Below the pieces are notes generated by a model. It was not told the origin of the DNA. It ran no database searches and saw only the letters and a program-made list of their open reading frames with translations. DNA of 64,000 nt, from contig OX421501.1 of the NCBI GenBank assembly GCA_949126835.1, forward strand, positions 4,277,499-4,341,498. The letters run 5' to 3'. Positions 53,201 to 64,000 of the stretch are shown here, one piece after another. The first letter of the stretch is position 1, and every line of letters starts with the position of its first letter. Made by a program: the position numbers and the translations under genes. Source of the stretch: Anisus vortex (Eukaryota > Mollusca > Gastropoda > Planorbidae).

Positions 53201-56200
53201 TATGTATAGAGTGTTAGAATAGATGGTGTGATTCAGAGAAGGTGAAGTGAGATATGTATACAGTGTTAGAATAGATGGTGTGATTTAGAGAAGGTGAAGT
53301 GAGATATGTATAGAGTGTTAGAATAGATGGTGTGATTTAGAGAAGGTGAAGTGAGATATCTATAGAGTGTTAGAAAAGATGGTGTGATTCAGAGAAGGTG
53401 AAGTTAGATATGTATAGAGTGTTAGAATAGATGGTGTTATTCAGAGAAGGTGAAGTGAGATATGTATAGAATGTTAGAATAGATGGTGTTATTCAGAGAA
53501 GGTGAAGTGAGATATGTATAGAGTGTTAGAATAGATGGTATGATTCAGATTAGGTGAAGTTAGATGTGTATAGAGGGTTAGAATAGATGGTGTGATTCAG
53601 AGAAGGTGAAATTAGATATGTATAGAATATTAGAATAGATGGTGTGATTCAGAGAAGGTGAAGTGATATATGTATAGAGTGTTAGAATAGATGGTGTGAT
53701 TCAGAGAAGGTGAAGTTAGATATGTATAGAGTGTTAGAATAGATGGTGTGATTCAGATTAGGTGAAGTTAGATATGTATAGAATGTTAGAATAGATGGTG
53801 TGATTCAGAGAAGGTGAAGTTAGATATGTATAGAATGTTAGAATAGATGGTGTGATTCAGAGAAGGTGAAGTTAGATATGTATAGAGTGTTAGAATAGAT
53901 GGTGTGATTCAGATTAGGTGAAGTTAGATATGTATAGAATGTTAGAATAGATGGTGTGATTCAGAGTAGGTGAAGTGAGATATGTATAGAGTGTTAGAAT
54001 AGATGGTGGCATTCAGAGAAGGTAAAATTATATGTGTATAGAGTGTTAGAATAGATGGTGTGATTCAGAAAAGGTGAAGTTAGATATGTATAGAATGTTA
54101 GAATAGATGGTGTGATTCAGAGAAGGTGAAGTGATATATGTATAGAGTGTTAGAATAGATGGTGTGATTCAGAGAAGGTGAAGTTAGATATGTATAGAGT
54201 GTTAGAATAGATGGTGTGATTCAGATTAGGTGAAGTTAGATATGTATAGAATGTTAGAATAGATGGTGTGATTCAGAGTAGGTGAAGTGAGATATGTATA
54301 GAGTGTTAGAATAGATGGTGGCATTCAGAGAAGGTGAAATTATATATGTATAGAGTGTTAGAATAGATGGTGTGATTCAGAGAAGGTGAAGTTAGATATG
54401 TATAGAATGTTAGAATAGATGGTGTGATTCAGAGAAGGTGAAATGATATATGTATAGAGTGTTAGAATAGATGGTGTGATTCAGAGAAGGTGAAGTTAGA
54501 TATGTATAGAATGGTAAAATAGATCGTGTGATTCAGAGAAGGTGAAGTGAGATATGTATAGAGTGTTAGAATAGATGGTGTGATTCAGAGAAGGTGAAGT
54601 GAGATATGTATAGAATGTTAGAATAGATGGTATGATACAGAGAAGGTGAAGTGAGATATGTATAGAGTGTTAGAATAGATGGTGTGATTCAGAGAAGGTG
54701 AAGTGAGATATGTATAGAATGTTAGAATAGATAGTGTTATTCAGAGAAGGTGAAGTGATATATGTGTAGAGTGTTAGAATAGATGGTGTGATTCAGAGAA
54801 GGTGAAGTTAGATATGTATAGAGTGTTAGAATGGATGGTGGCATTCAGAGAAGGTGAAATTATATATGTATAGAGTGTTAGAATAGATGGTGTGATTCAG
54901 AGAAGGTGAAGTTACATATGTATAGAATGTTAGAATAGATGGTGTGATTCAGAGAAGGTGAAGTGATATATGTATAGAATGTTAGAAGAGATGGTGTGAT
55001 TCAGAGAAGGTGAAGTTAGATATGTATAGAATGTTAGAATAGATGGTGTGATTCAGAGAAGGTGAAGTGAGATATGTATAGAGTGTTAGAATAGATGGTG
55101 TGATTCAGAGAAGGTGAAGTGAGATATGTATAGAATGTTAGAATAGATGGTGTGATTCAGAGAAGGTGGAGTGAGATATGTATAGAGTGTTAGAATAGAT
55201 GGTGTCATTCAGAGAAGGTGAAGTTAGATATGTATAGAATGTTAGAATAGATGTTGTGATTCAGAGAAGGTGAAGTTAGATATGTATAGAATGTTAGAAT
55301 AGATGGTGTGATTCAGAGAAGGTGAAGTGAGATATGTATAGAGTGTTAGAATAGATGGTGTGATTCAGAGAAGGTGAAGTTAGATATGTATAGAGTGTTA
55401 GAATAGATGGTGTGATTCAGAGAAGGTGAAGTGAGATATGTATAGAATGTTAAAATAGATGGTGTTATTCAGAAAAGGTGCAGTGAGATATCTATAGAGT
55501 GTTAGAATAGATGGTGTCATTCAGAGAAGGTGAAGTTAGATATGTATAGAATGTTAGAATAGATGGTGTGATTCAGAGAAGGTTAAGTGAGATATGTATA
55601 GAGTGTTAGAATAGATGGTGTGATTCAGAGAAGGTGAAGTGAGATATGTATAGAATGTTAGAATAGATGGTATGATACAGAGAAGGTGAAGTGAGATATG
55701 TATAGAGTGTTAGAATAGATGGTGTGATTCAGAGAAGGTGAAGTTAGATATGTATAGAATGTTAGAATAGATGGTGTTATTCAGAAAAGGTGCAGTGAGA
55801 TATCTATAGAGTGTTAGAATAGATGGTGTCATTCAGAGAAGGTGAAGTTAGATATGTATAGAATGTTAGAATAGATGTTGTGATTCAGAGAAGGTGAAGT
55901 GATATATGTATAGAGTGTTAGAATAGATGGTGTGATTCAGAGAAGGTGAAATTATATATGTATAGAGTGTTAGAATAGATGGTGTGATTCAGAGAAGGTG
56001 AAGTGATATATGTATAGAGTGTTAGAATAGATGGTGTGATTTAGAGAAGGTGAAGTGATATATGTATAGAGTGTTAGAATAGATGGTGTGATTCAGAGAA
56101 GGTGAAGTGAGATATGTATAGAGTGTTAGAATAGATGGTGTGATTCAGAGAAGGTGAAGTGAGATATGTATAGAATGTTAGAACAGATGGTGTGATTTAG

Positions 56201-59200
56201 AGAAGGTGGAGTGAGATATGTATAGAGTGTTAGAATAGATGGTGTCATTCAGAGAAGGTGAAGTTAGATATGTATAGAATGTTAGAATAGATGTTGTGAT
56301 TCAGAGAAGGTGAAGTGATATATGTATAGAGTGTTAGAATAGATGGTGTGATCAGAGAAGGTGAAGTTAGATATGTATAGAATGTTAGAATAGATGGTGT
56401 GATTCAGAGAAGGTGAAGTGATATATGTATAGAATGTTAGAATAGATGGTGTGATTCAGAGAAGGTGAAGTTAGATATGTATAGAATGTTAGAATAGATG
56501 GTGTAATTCAGAGAAGGTGAAGTGAGATATGTATAGAGTGTTAGAATACATGGTGTGATTCAGAGAAGGTGAAGTTAGATATGTATAGAATGTTAGAATA
56601 GATGGTGTCATTCAGAAAAGGTGAAGTGAGATATGTATAGAGTGTTAAAATAGATGGTGTCATTCAGAGAAGGTGAAGTTAGATATGTATAGAATGTTAG
56701 AATAGATGGTGTGATTCAGAGAAGGTGAAGTAAGATATGTATAGAATGTTAGAATAGATGGTGTTATTCAGAAAAGGTGCAGTGAGATATCTATAGAGTG
56801 TTAGAATAGATGGTGTGATTCAGAGAAGGTGAAGTTAGATATGTATAGAATGGTAAAATAGATCGTGTGATTCAGAGAAGGTGAAGTGAGATATGTATAG
56901 AGAGTTAGAATAGATGGTGTGATTCAGAGAAGGTGAAGTGAGATATGTATAGAATGTTAGAATAGATGGTATGATACAGAGAAGGTGAAGTGAGATATAT
57001 ATAGAGTGTTAGAATAGATGGTGTGATTCAGAGAAGGTGAAGTGAGATATGTATAGAATGTTAGAATAGATAGTGTTATTCAGAGAAGGTGAAGTGATAT
57101 ATGTGTAGAGTGTTAGAATAGATGGTGTGATTCAGAGAAGGTGAAGTTAGATATGTATAGAGTGTTAGAATGGATGGTGGCATTCAGAGAAGGTGAAATT
57201 ATATATGTATAGAGTGTTAGAATAGATGGTGTGATTCAGAGAAGGTGAAGTTACATATGTATAGAATGTTAGAATAGATGGTGTGATTCAGAGAAGGTGA
57301 AGTGATATATGTATAGAATGTTAGAATAGATGGTGTGATTCAGAGAAGGTGAAGTTAGATATGTATAGAATGTTAGAATAGATGGTGTGATTCAGAGAAG
57401 GTGAAGTGAGATATGTATAGAGTGTTAGAATAGATGGTGTGATTCAGAGAAGGTGAAGTGAGATATGTATAGAATGTTAGAATAGATGGTGTGATTCAGA
57501 GAAGGTGGAGTGAGATATGTATAGAGTGTTAGAATAGATGGTGTCATTCAGAGAAGGTGAAGTTAGATATGTATAGAATGTTAGAATAGATGTTGTGATT
57601 CAGAGAAGGTGAAGTTAGATATGTATAGAATGTTAGAATAGATGGTGTGATTCAGAGAAGGTGAAGTGAGATATGTATAGAGTGTTAGAATAGATGGTGT
57701 GATTCAGAGAAGGTGAAGTTAGATATGTATAGAGTGTTAGAATAGATGGTGTGATTCAGAGAAGGTGAAGTGAGATATGTATAGAATGTTAAAATAGATG
57801 GTGTTATTCAGAAAAGGTGCAGTGAGATATCTATAGAGTGTTAGAATAGATGGTGTCATTCAGAGAAGGTGAAGTTAGATATGTATAGAATGTTAGAATA
57901 GATGGTGTGATTCAGAGAAGGTTAAGTGAGATATGTATAGAGTGTTAGAATAGATGGTGTGATTCAGAGAAGGTGAAGTGAGATATGTATAGAATGTTAG
58001 AATAGATGGTATGATACAGAGAAGGTGAAGTGAGATATGTATAGAGTGTTAGAATAGATGGTGTGATTCAGAGAAGGTGAAGTTAGATATGTATAGAATG
58101 TTAGAATAGATGGTGTTATTCAGAAAAGGTGCAGTGAGATATCTATAGAGTGTTAGAATAGATGGTGTCATTCAGAGAAGGTGAAGTTAGATATGTATAG
58201 AATGTTAGAATAGATGGTGTGATTCAGAGAAGGTGAAGTTAGATATGTATAGAATGTTAGAATAGATGGTGTAATTCAGAGAAGGTGAAGTGAGATATGT
58301 ATAGAGTGTTAGAATAGATGGTGTGATTCAGAGAAGGTGAAGTGATATATGTATAGAGTGTTAGAATAGATGGTGTGATTCAGAGAAGGTGAAGTTAGAT
58401 ATGTATAGAATGTTAGAATACATGGTGTGATTCAGAGAAGGTGAAGTGAGATATGTATAGAGTGTTAGAATAGATGGTGTGATTCAGAGAAGGTGAAGTG
58501 AGATATGTATAGAATGTTAGAATAGATGGTGTGATTCAGAGAAGGTGGAGTGAGATATGTATAGAGTGTTAGAATAGATGGTGTCATTCAGAGAAGGTGA
58601 AGTTAGATATGTATAGAATGTTAGAATAGATGTTGTGATTCAGAGAAGGTGAAGTGATATATGTATAGAGTGTTAGAAAAGATGGTGTGATTCAGAGAAG
58701 GTGAAGTTAGATATGTATAGAATGTTAGAATAGATGGTGTGATTCAGAGAAGGTGAAGTGATATATGTATAGAATGTTAGAATAGATGGTGTGATTCAGA
58801 GAAGGTGAAGTTAGATATGTATAGAATGTTAGAATAGATGGTGTAATTCAGAGAAGGTGAAGTGAGATATGTATAGAGTGTTAGAATAGATGGTGTGATT
58901 CAGAGAAGGTGAAGTTAGATATGTATAGATTGTTAGAATAGATGGTGTTATTCAGAAAAGGTGAAGTGAGATATGTATAGAGTGTTAAAATAGATGGTGT
59001 CATTCAGAGAAGGTGAAGTTAGATATCTATAGAATGTTAGAATAGATGGTGTGATTCAGAGAAGGTGAAGTGATATATGTATAGAATGTTAGAATAGATG
59101 GTGTGATTTAGAGAAGGTGAAGTGAGATATGTATAGAATGTTAGAATAGATGGCGTGATTCAGAGAAGGTGAAGTGAGATATGTATAGAGTGTTAGAATA

Positions 59201-62200
59201 GATGGTGTGATTCAGAGAAGGTGAAGTTAGATATGCATAGAATGTTAGAATAGATGGTGTTATTCAGAAAAGTTGAAGTGAGATATGTATAGAGTGTTAT
59301 AATAGATGGTGTCATTCAGAGAAGGTGAAGTTAGATATGTAAAGAATGTTAGAATAGATGGTGTGATTCAGAGAAGGTGAAGTTAGATATGCATAGAGTG
59401 TTAGAATAGATGGTGGCATTCAGAGAAGGTGAAATTATATATGTATAAAGTGTTAGAATAGATGGTGTGATTCAGAGAAGGTGAAGTGAGATATGTATAG
59501 AATGTTAGAATAGATGGTGTGATTCAGAGAAGGTGAAGTTAGATATGTATAGAGTGTTAGAATAGATGGTGTGATTCAGAGAAGGTGAAGTTAGATATGT
59601 AAAGAATGTCTGAATAGATGGTGTTATTCAGAAAAGGTGAAGTGGGATATGTATAGAGTGTTGGAATAGATGGTGTCATTCAAAGAAGGTGAAGTTAGAT
59701 ATGTATAGAATGTTAGAATCAATGTTGTGATTCAGAGAAGGTGAAGTGATATATGTATAGAGTGTTAGAATAGATGGTGTGATTCAGAGAAGGTGAAGTG
59801 AGATATGTATAGAATGTTAGAATAGATGGTGTGATTCAGAGAAGGTGAAGTTAGATATGTATAGAATGTTAGAATAGATGGTATGATACAGAGAAGGTAA
59901 AGTGAGATACGTATAGAGTGTTAGAATAGATGGTGTAATTCAGAGAAGGTGAAGTTAGATATGTATAGAATGTTAGGATAGATGGTGTTATTTAGAAAAG
60001 GTGCAGTGAGATATCTATAGAGTGTTAGAATAGATGGTGTCATTCAGAGAAGGTGAAGTTAGATATGTATAGAATGTTAGAATAGATGTTGTGATTCAGA
60101 GAAGGTGAAGTGATATATGTATAGAGTGTTAGAATAGATGGTGTGATTCAGAGAAGGTGAAATTATATATGTATAGAATGTTAGAATAGATGGTGTGATT
60201 CAGAGAAGGTGAAGTGATATATGTGTAGAGTGTTATAATAGATGGTGTGATTCAGAGAAGGTGAAGTTAGATATGTATAGAGTGTTAGAATGGATGGTGG
60301 CATTCAGAGAAGGTGAAATTATATATGTATAGAGTGTTAGAATAGATGGTGTGATTCAGAGAAGGTGAAGTTAGATATGTATAGAATGTTAGAATAGATG
60401 GTGTGATTCAGAGAAGGTGAAGTGATATATGTATAGAGTGTTAGAATAGATGGTGTGATTCAGAGAAGGTGAAGTTAGATATGTATAGAATGTTAGAATA
60501 GATGGTGTGATTCAGAGAAGGTGAAGTGAGATATATGTATAGAGTGTTAGAATAGATGGTGTGATTCAGAGAAGGTGAAGTAAGATATGTATAGAATGTT
60601 AGAATAAATAGTGTGATTCAGAGAAGTTGGAGTGAGATATGTATAGAGTGTTAGAATAGATGGTGTCATTCAGAGAAGGTGAAGTGATATATGTATAGAA
60701 TGTTAGAATAGATGGCGTGATTCAGAGAAGGTGAAGTTAGATATGTATAGAATGTTAGAATAGATGTTGTGATTCAGAGAAGGTGAAGTGATATATGTAT
60801 AGAGTGTTAGAATAGATGGCGTGATTCAGAGAAGGTGAAGTTAGATATGTATAGAATAATAGAATAGATGTTGTAATTCTGAGAAGGTGAAGTGAGATAT
60901 GTATAGAGTGTTAGAATAGATGGTGTGATTCAGAGAAGGTGTAGTTAGATATGTATAGAATGTTAGAATAGATGGTGTGATTCAGAGAAGGTGAAGTGAT
61001 ATATGTATAGAATGTTAGAATAGATGGTGTGATTCAGAGAAGGTGAAGTTAGATATGTATAGAGTGTTAGAATAGATGGTGTGATTTAGAGAAGGTGAAG
61101 TGAGATATGTATAGAATGTTAGAATAGATGGTGTGATTCAGAGAAGGTGAAGTGAGATATGTATAGAGTGTTAGAATAGATGGTGTGATTCAGAGAAGGT
61201 GAAGTTAGATATGCATAGAATGTTAGAATAGATGGTGTTATTCAGAAAAGTTGAAGTGAGATATGTATAGAGTGTTAGAATAGATGGTGTCATTCAGAGA
61301 AGGTGAAGTTAGATATGTATAGAATGTTAGAATAGATGTTGTGATTCAGAGAAGGTGAAGTGATATATGTATAGAGTGTTAGAATAGATGGTGTGATTCA
61401 GAGAAGGTGAAGTGAGATATGTATAGAATGTTAGAATACATGGTGTTATTCAGAAAAGGTGAAATGGGATATGTATAGAGTGTTAGAATAGATGTTGTGA
61501 TTCAGAGAAGGTGAAGTGAGATATGTATAGAGTGTTAGAATAGATGTTGTGATTCAGAAAAGGTGAAGTTAGATATGTATAGAATGTTAGAATAGATGGT
61601 GTGATTTAGAGCAGGTGAAGTGAGATATGTATAGAATGTTAGAATAGATATTGTGATTCAGAGAAGGTGAAGTAAGATATGTATAGAGTGTTAGAATAGA
61701 TGGTGTGATTCAGAGAAGGTGAAGTTAGATATGTATAGAATGTTAGAATAGATGGTGTGATTCTGAGAAGGTGAAGTGAGATATGTATAGAGTGTTAGAA
61801 TAGATGGTGTGATTCAGAGAAGGTGAAGTTAGATATGCATAAAATGTTAGAATAGATGGTGTTATTCAGAAAAGGTGAAGTGAGATATGTATATAGTGTT
61901 AGAATAGATGGTGTCATTCAGAGAAGGTGAAGTTAGATATGTATAGAATGTTAGAATAGATGGTGTGATTCATAGAAGGTGAAGTGATATATGTATAGAG
62001 TGTTAGAATAGATGGTGTGATTCAGAGAAGGTGAAGTTAGATATGTATAGAGTGTTAGAATAGATGGTGGCATTCAGAGAAGGTGAAATTATAAATGTAT
62101 AGAGTGTTAGAATAGATGTTGTGATTCAGAGAAGGTGAAGTGAGATATGTATAGAATGTTAGAATAGATGGTGTGATTCAGAGAAGGTGAAGTGAGATAT

Positions 62201-64000
62201 GTATAGAGTGTTAGAATATATGGTGTGATTCAGAGAAGGTGAAGTTAGATATATATAGAGTCTTAGAATAGATGGTGTGATTCAGAGAAGGTGAAGTTAG
62301 ATATGTATAGAATGTTAGAATAGATGGTGTGATTCAGAGAAGGTGAAGTTAGATATGTATAGAATGTTAGAATAGATGGTGTGATTTAGAGAAGGTGAAG
62401 TGAGATATGTATAGAATGTTAGAATAGATGGTGTGATTCAGAGAAGGTGAAGTGAGATATGTATAGAGTGTTAGAATAGATGGTGTGATTCAGAGAAGGT
62501 GAAGTTAGATATGCATAGAATGTTAGAATAGATGGTGTTATTCAGAGAAGGTGAAGTTAGATATGTATAGAATGTTAGAATAGATGTTGTGATTTAGAGA
62601 AGGTGAAGTGATATATGTATAGAGTGTTAGAATAGATGGTGTGATTCAGAGAAGGTGAAGTTAGATATGTATAGAGTGTTAGAATAGATGGTGGCATTCA
62701 GAGAAGGTGAAATTATATATGTATAAAGTGTTAGAATAGATGGTGTGATTCAGAGAAGGTGAAGTGAGATATGTATAGAATGTTAGAATAGATGGTGTGA
62801 TTCAGAGAAGGTGAAGTTAGATATGTATAGAATGTCTGAATAGATGGTGTTATTCAGAAAAGGTGAAGTGGGATATGTATAGAGTGTTAGAATAGATGGT
62901 GTCATTCAGAGAAGGTGAAGTTAGATATGTATAGAATGTTAGAATAGATGTTGTGATTCAGAGAAGGTGAAGTGAGATATGTATAGAATGTTAGAATAGA
63001 TGGTGTGATTCAGAGAAGGTGAAGTTAGATATGTATAGAATGTTAGAATAGATGTCGTGATTTAGAGCAGGTAAAGTGAGATATGTATAGAATGTTAGAA
63101 TAGATCTTGTGATTCAGAGAAGGTGAAGTGAGATATGTATAGAGTGTTAGAATAGATGGTGTGATTCAGAGAAGGTGAAGTGAGATATGTATAGAATGTT
63201 AGAATAGATGGTGTCATTCAGAAAAGGTGAAGTGAGATATGTATAGAGTGTTAAAATAGATGGTGTAATTCAGAGAAGGTGAAGTGAGATATGTATAGAG
63301 TGTTAGAATAGATGGTGTGATTCAGAGAAGGTGAAGTTAGATATGTATAGAATGTTAGAATAGATGGTGTCATTCAGAAAAGGTGAAGTGAGATATGTAT
63401 AGAGTGTTAAAATAGATGGTGTCATTCAGAGAAGGTGAAGTTAGATATGTATAGAATGTTAGAATAGATGGTGTGATTCAGAGAAGGTGAAGTAAGATAT
63501 GTATAGAATGTTAGAATAGATGGTGTTATTCAGAAAAGGTGCAGTGAGATATCTATAGAGTGTTAGAATAGATGGTGTCATTCAGAGAAGGTGAAGTTAG
63601 ATATGTATAGAATGTTAGAATAGATGGTGGCATTCAGAGAAGGTGAAGTGATATATGTATAGAGTGTTAGAATAGATGGTGTGATTCAGAGAAGGTGAAG
63701 TTAGATATGTATAGAATGTTAGAATAGATGGTGTGATTCAGAGAAGGTGAAGTGAGATATGTATAGAGTGTTAGAATAGATGGTGTGATTCAGAGAAGGT
63801 GAAATTATATATGTATAAAGTGTTAGAATAGATGGTGTGATTCAGAGAAGGTGAAGTGAGATATGTATAGAATGTTAGAATAGATGGTGTGATTCAGAGA
63901 AGGTGAAGTTAGATATGTATAGAGTGTTAGAATAGATGGTGTGATTCAGAGAAGGTGAAGTTAGATATGTAAAGAATGTCTGAATAGATGGTGTTATTCA
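50292..64000 (+). repeat. 52-bp satellite array, part 2 (about 260 units, runs off the window)
   Basis: It is the same unit as part 1 and was continuous with it before retroelement 3 inserted. The composition changes along the array. Up to about 53.3 kb, GATATATGTATAGAGT and GAGATATGTATAGAAT forms dominate. Further on, forms with AAGTTAGATATG and AAATTATATATG become common. Marker variants recur at 2339 bp and 3120 bp. There is no end of the array within the window. Confidence 0.97.

Noticed and set aside
38652..64000. CRISPR-like array
   Set aside because: Units are directly adjacent 52-bp repeats with no unique spacers, in an animal genome; it is a satellite.

Overview
This is 64 kb of AT-rich, repeat-dense animal genomic DNA. 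The contents suggest a mollusc, probably a heterobranch gastropod. The grounds are two intronless rhodopsin-class receptors of a paralogous chemosensory-like type, a tRNA-derived SINE family, many truncated LINE tails, hAT-like and THAP-bearing DNA elements, and Ty3/Gypsy elements with integrase placed before reverse transcriptase. The species assignment is inference, not something the sequence states.

Layout. Positions 1-11.85 kb hold no convincing host gene. They are a patchwork of an old LTR broken by a LINE tail, a 299-bp MITE family, a 2.2-kb hAT element with perfect TIRs and an 8-bp target duplication and a nested SINE, a THAP-type non-autonomous element, a hAT-like MITE, degenerate tandem repeats and simple repeats. 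Positions 11855-18747 are a complete LTR retrotransposon on the minus strand. Positions 18.8-26.28 kb hold a second THAP-type element, several LINE 3' ends, and receptor gene 1 (21398-22423, +). Positions 26284-33177 are a second complete LTR retrotransposon (+). Positions 33.6-38.2 kb hold tail-to-tail LINE ends, a solo LTR, a complete SINE with an 11-bp target duplication, a MITE copy, and receptor gene 2 (36715-37875, +). From about 38.65 kb to the window end runs a 52-bp satellite, split at 44000-50291 by a third complete LTR retrotransposon.

The three LTR elements belong together. All begin TGTTACG, make 4-bp target duplications and carry a tRNA-Pro-like primer-binding site. They share a GTAAGTTGGA motif shortly upstream of gag, and encode gag (SAP-like N-terminus, coiled coil, CCHC knuckle) and a DTG protease. 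Elements 1 and 2 also have an apparently intact integrase. In both, the start of the RT domain follows integrase (the Gmr1-like order), then the reading frame jumps to the last residues of RNase H in another frame. The RT/RNase H core has therefore been deleted, at different breakpoints. Element 3 has no RT at all and a broken integrase. Their LTR pairs are nearly identical (0 to 3 differences by eye), so all three inserted recently although none encodes a usable reverse transcriptase. This is the most interesting pattern in the window.

The two receptor genes are the only likely host protein genes. They are same-strand paralogues about 14 kb apart, separated mostly by transposon insertions.
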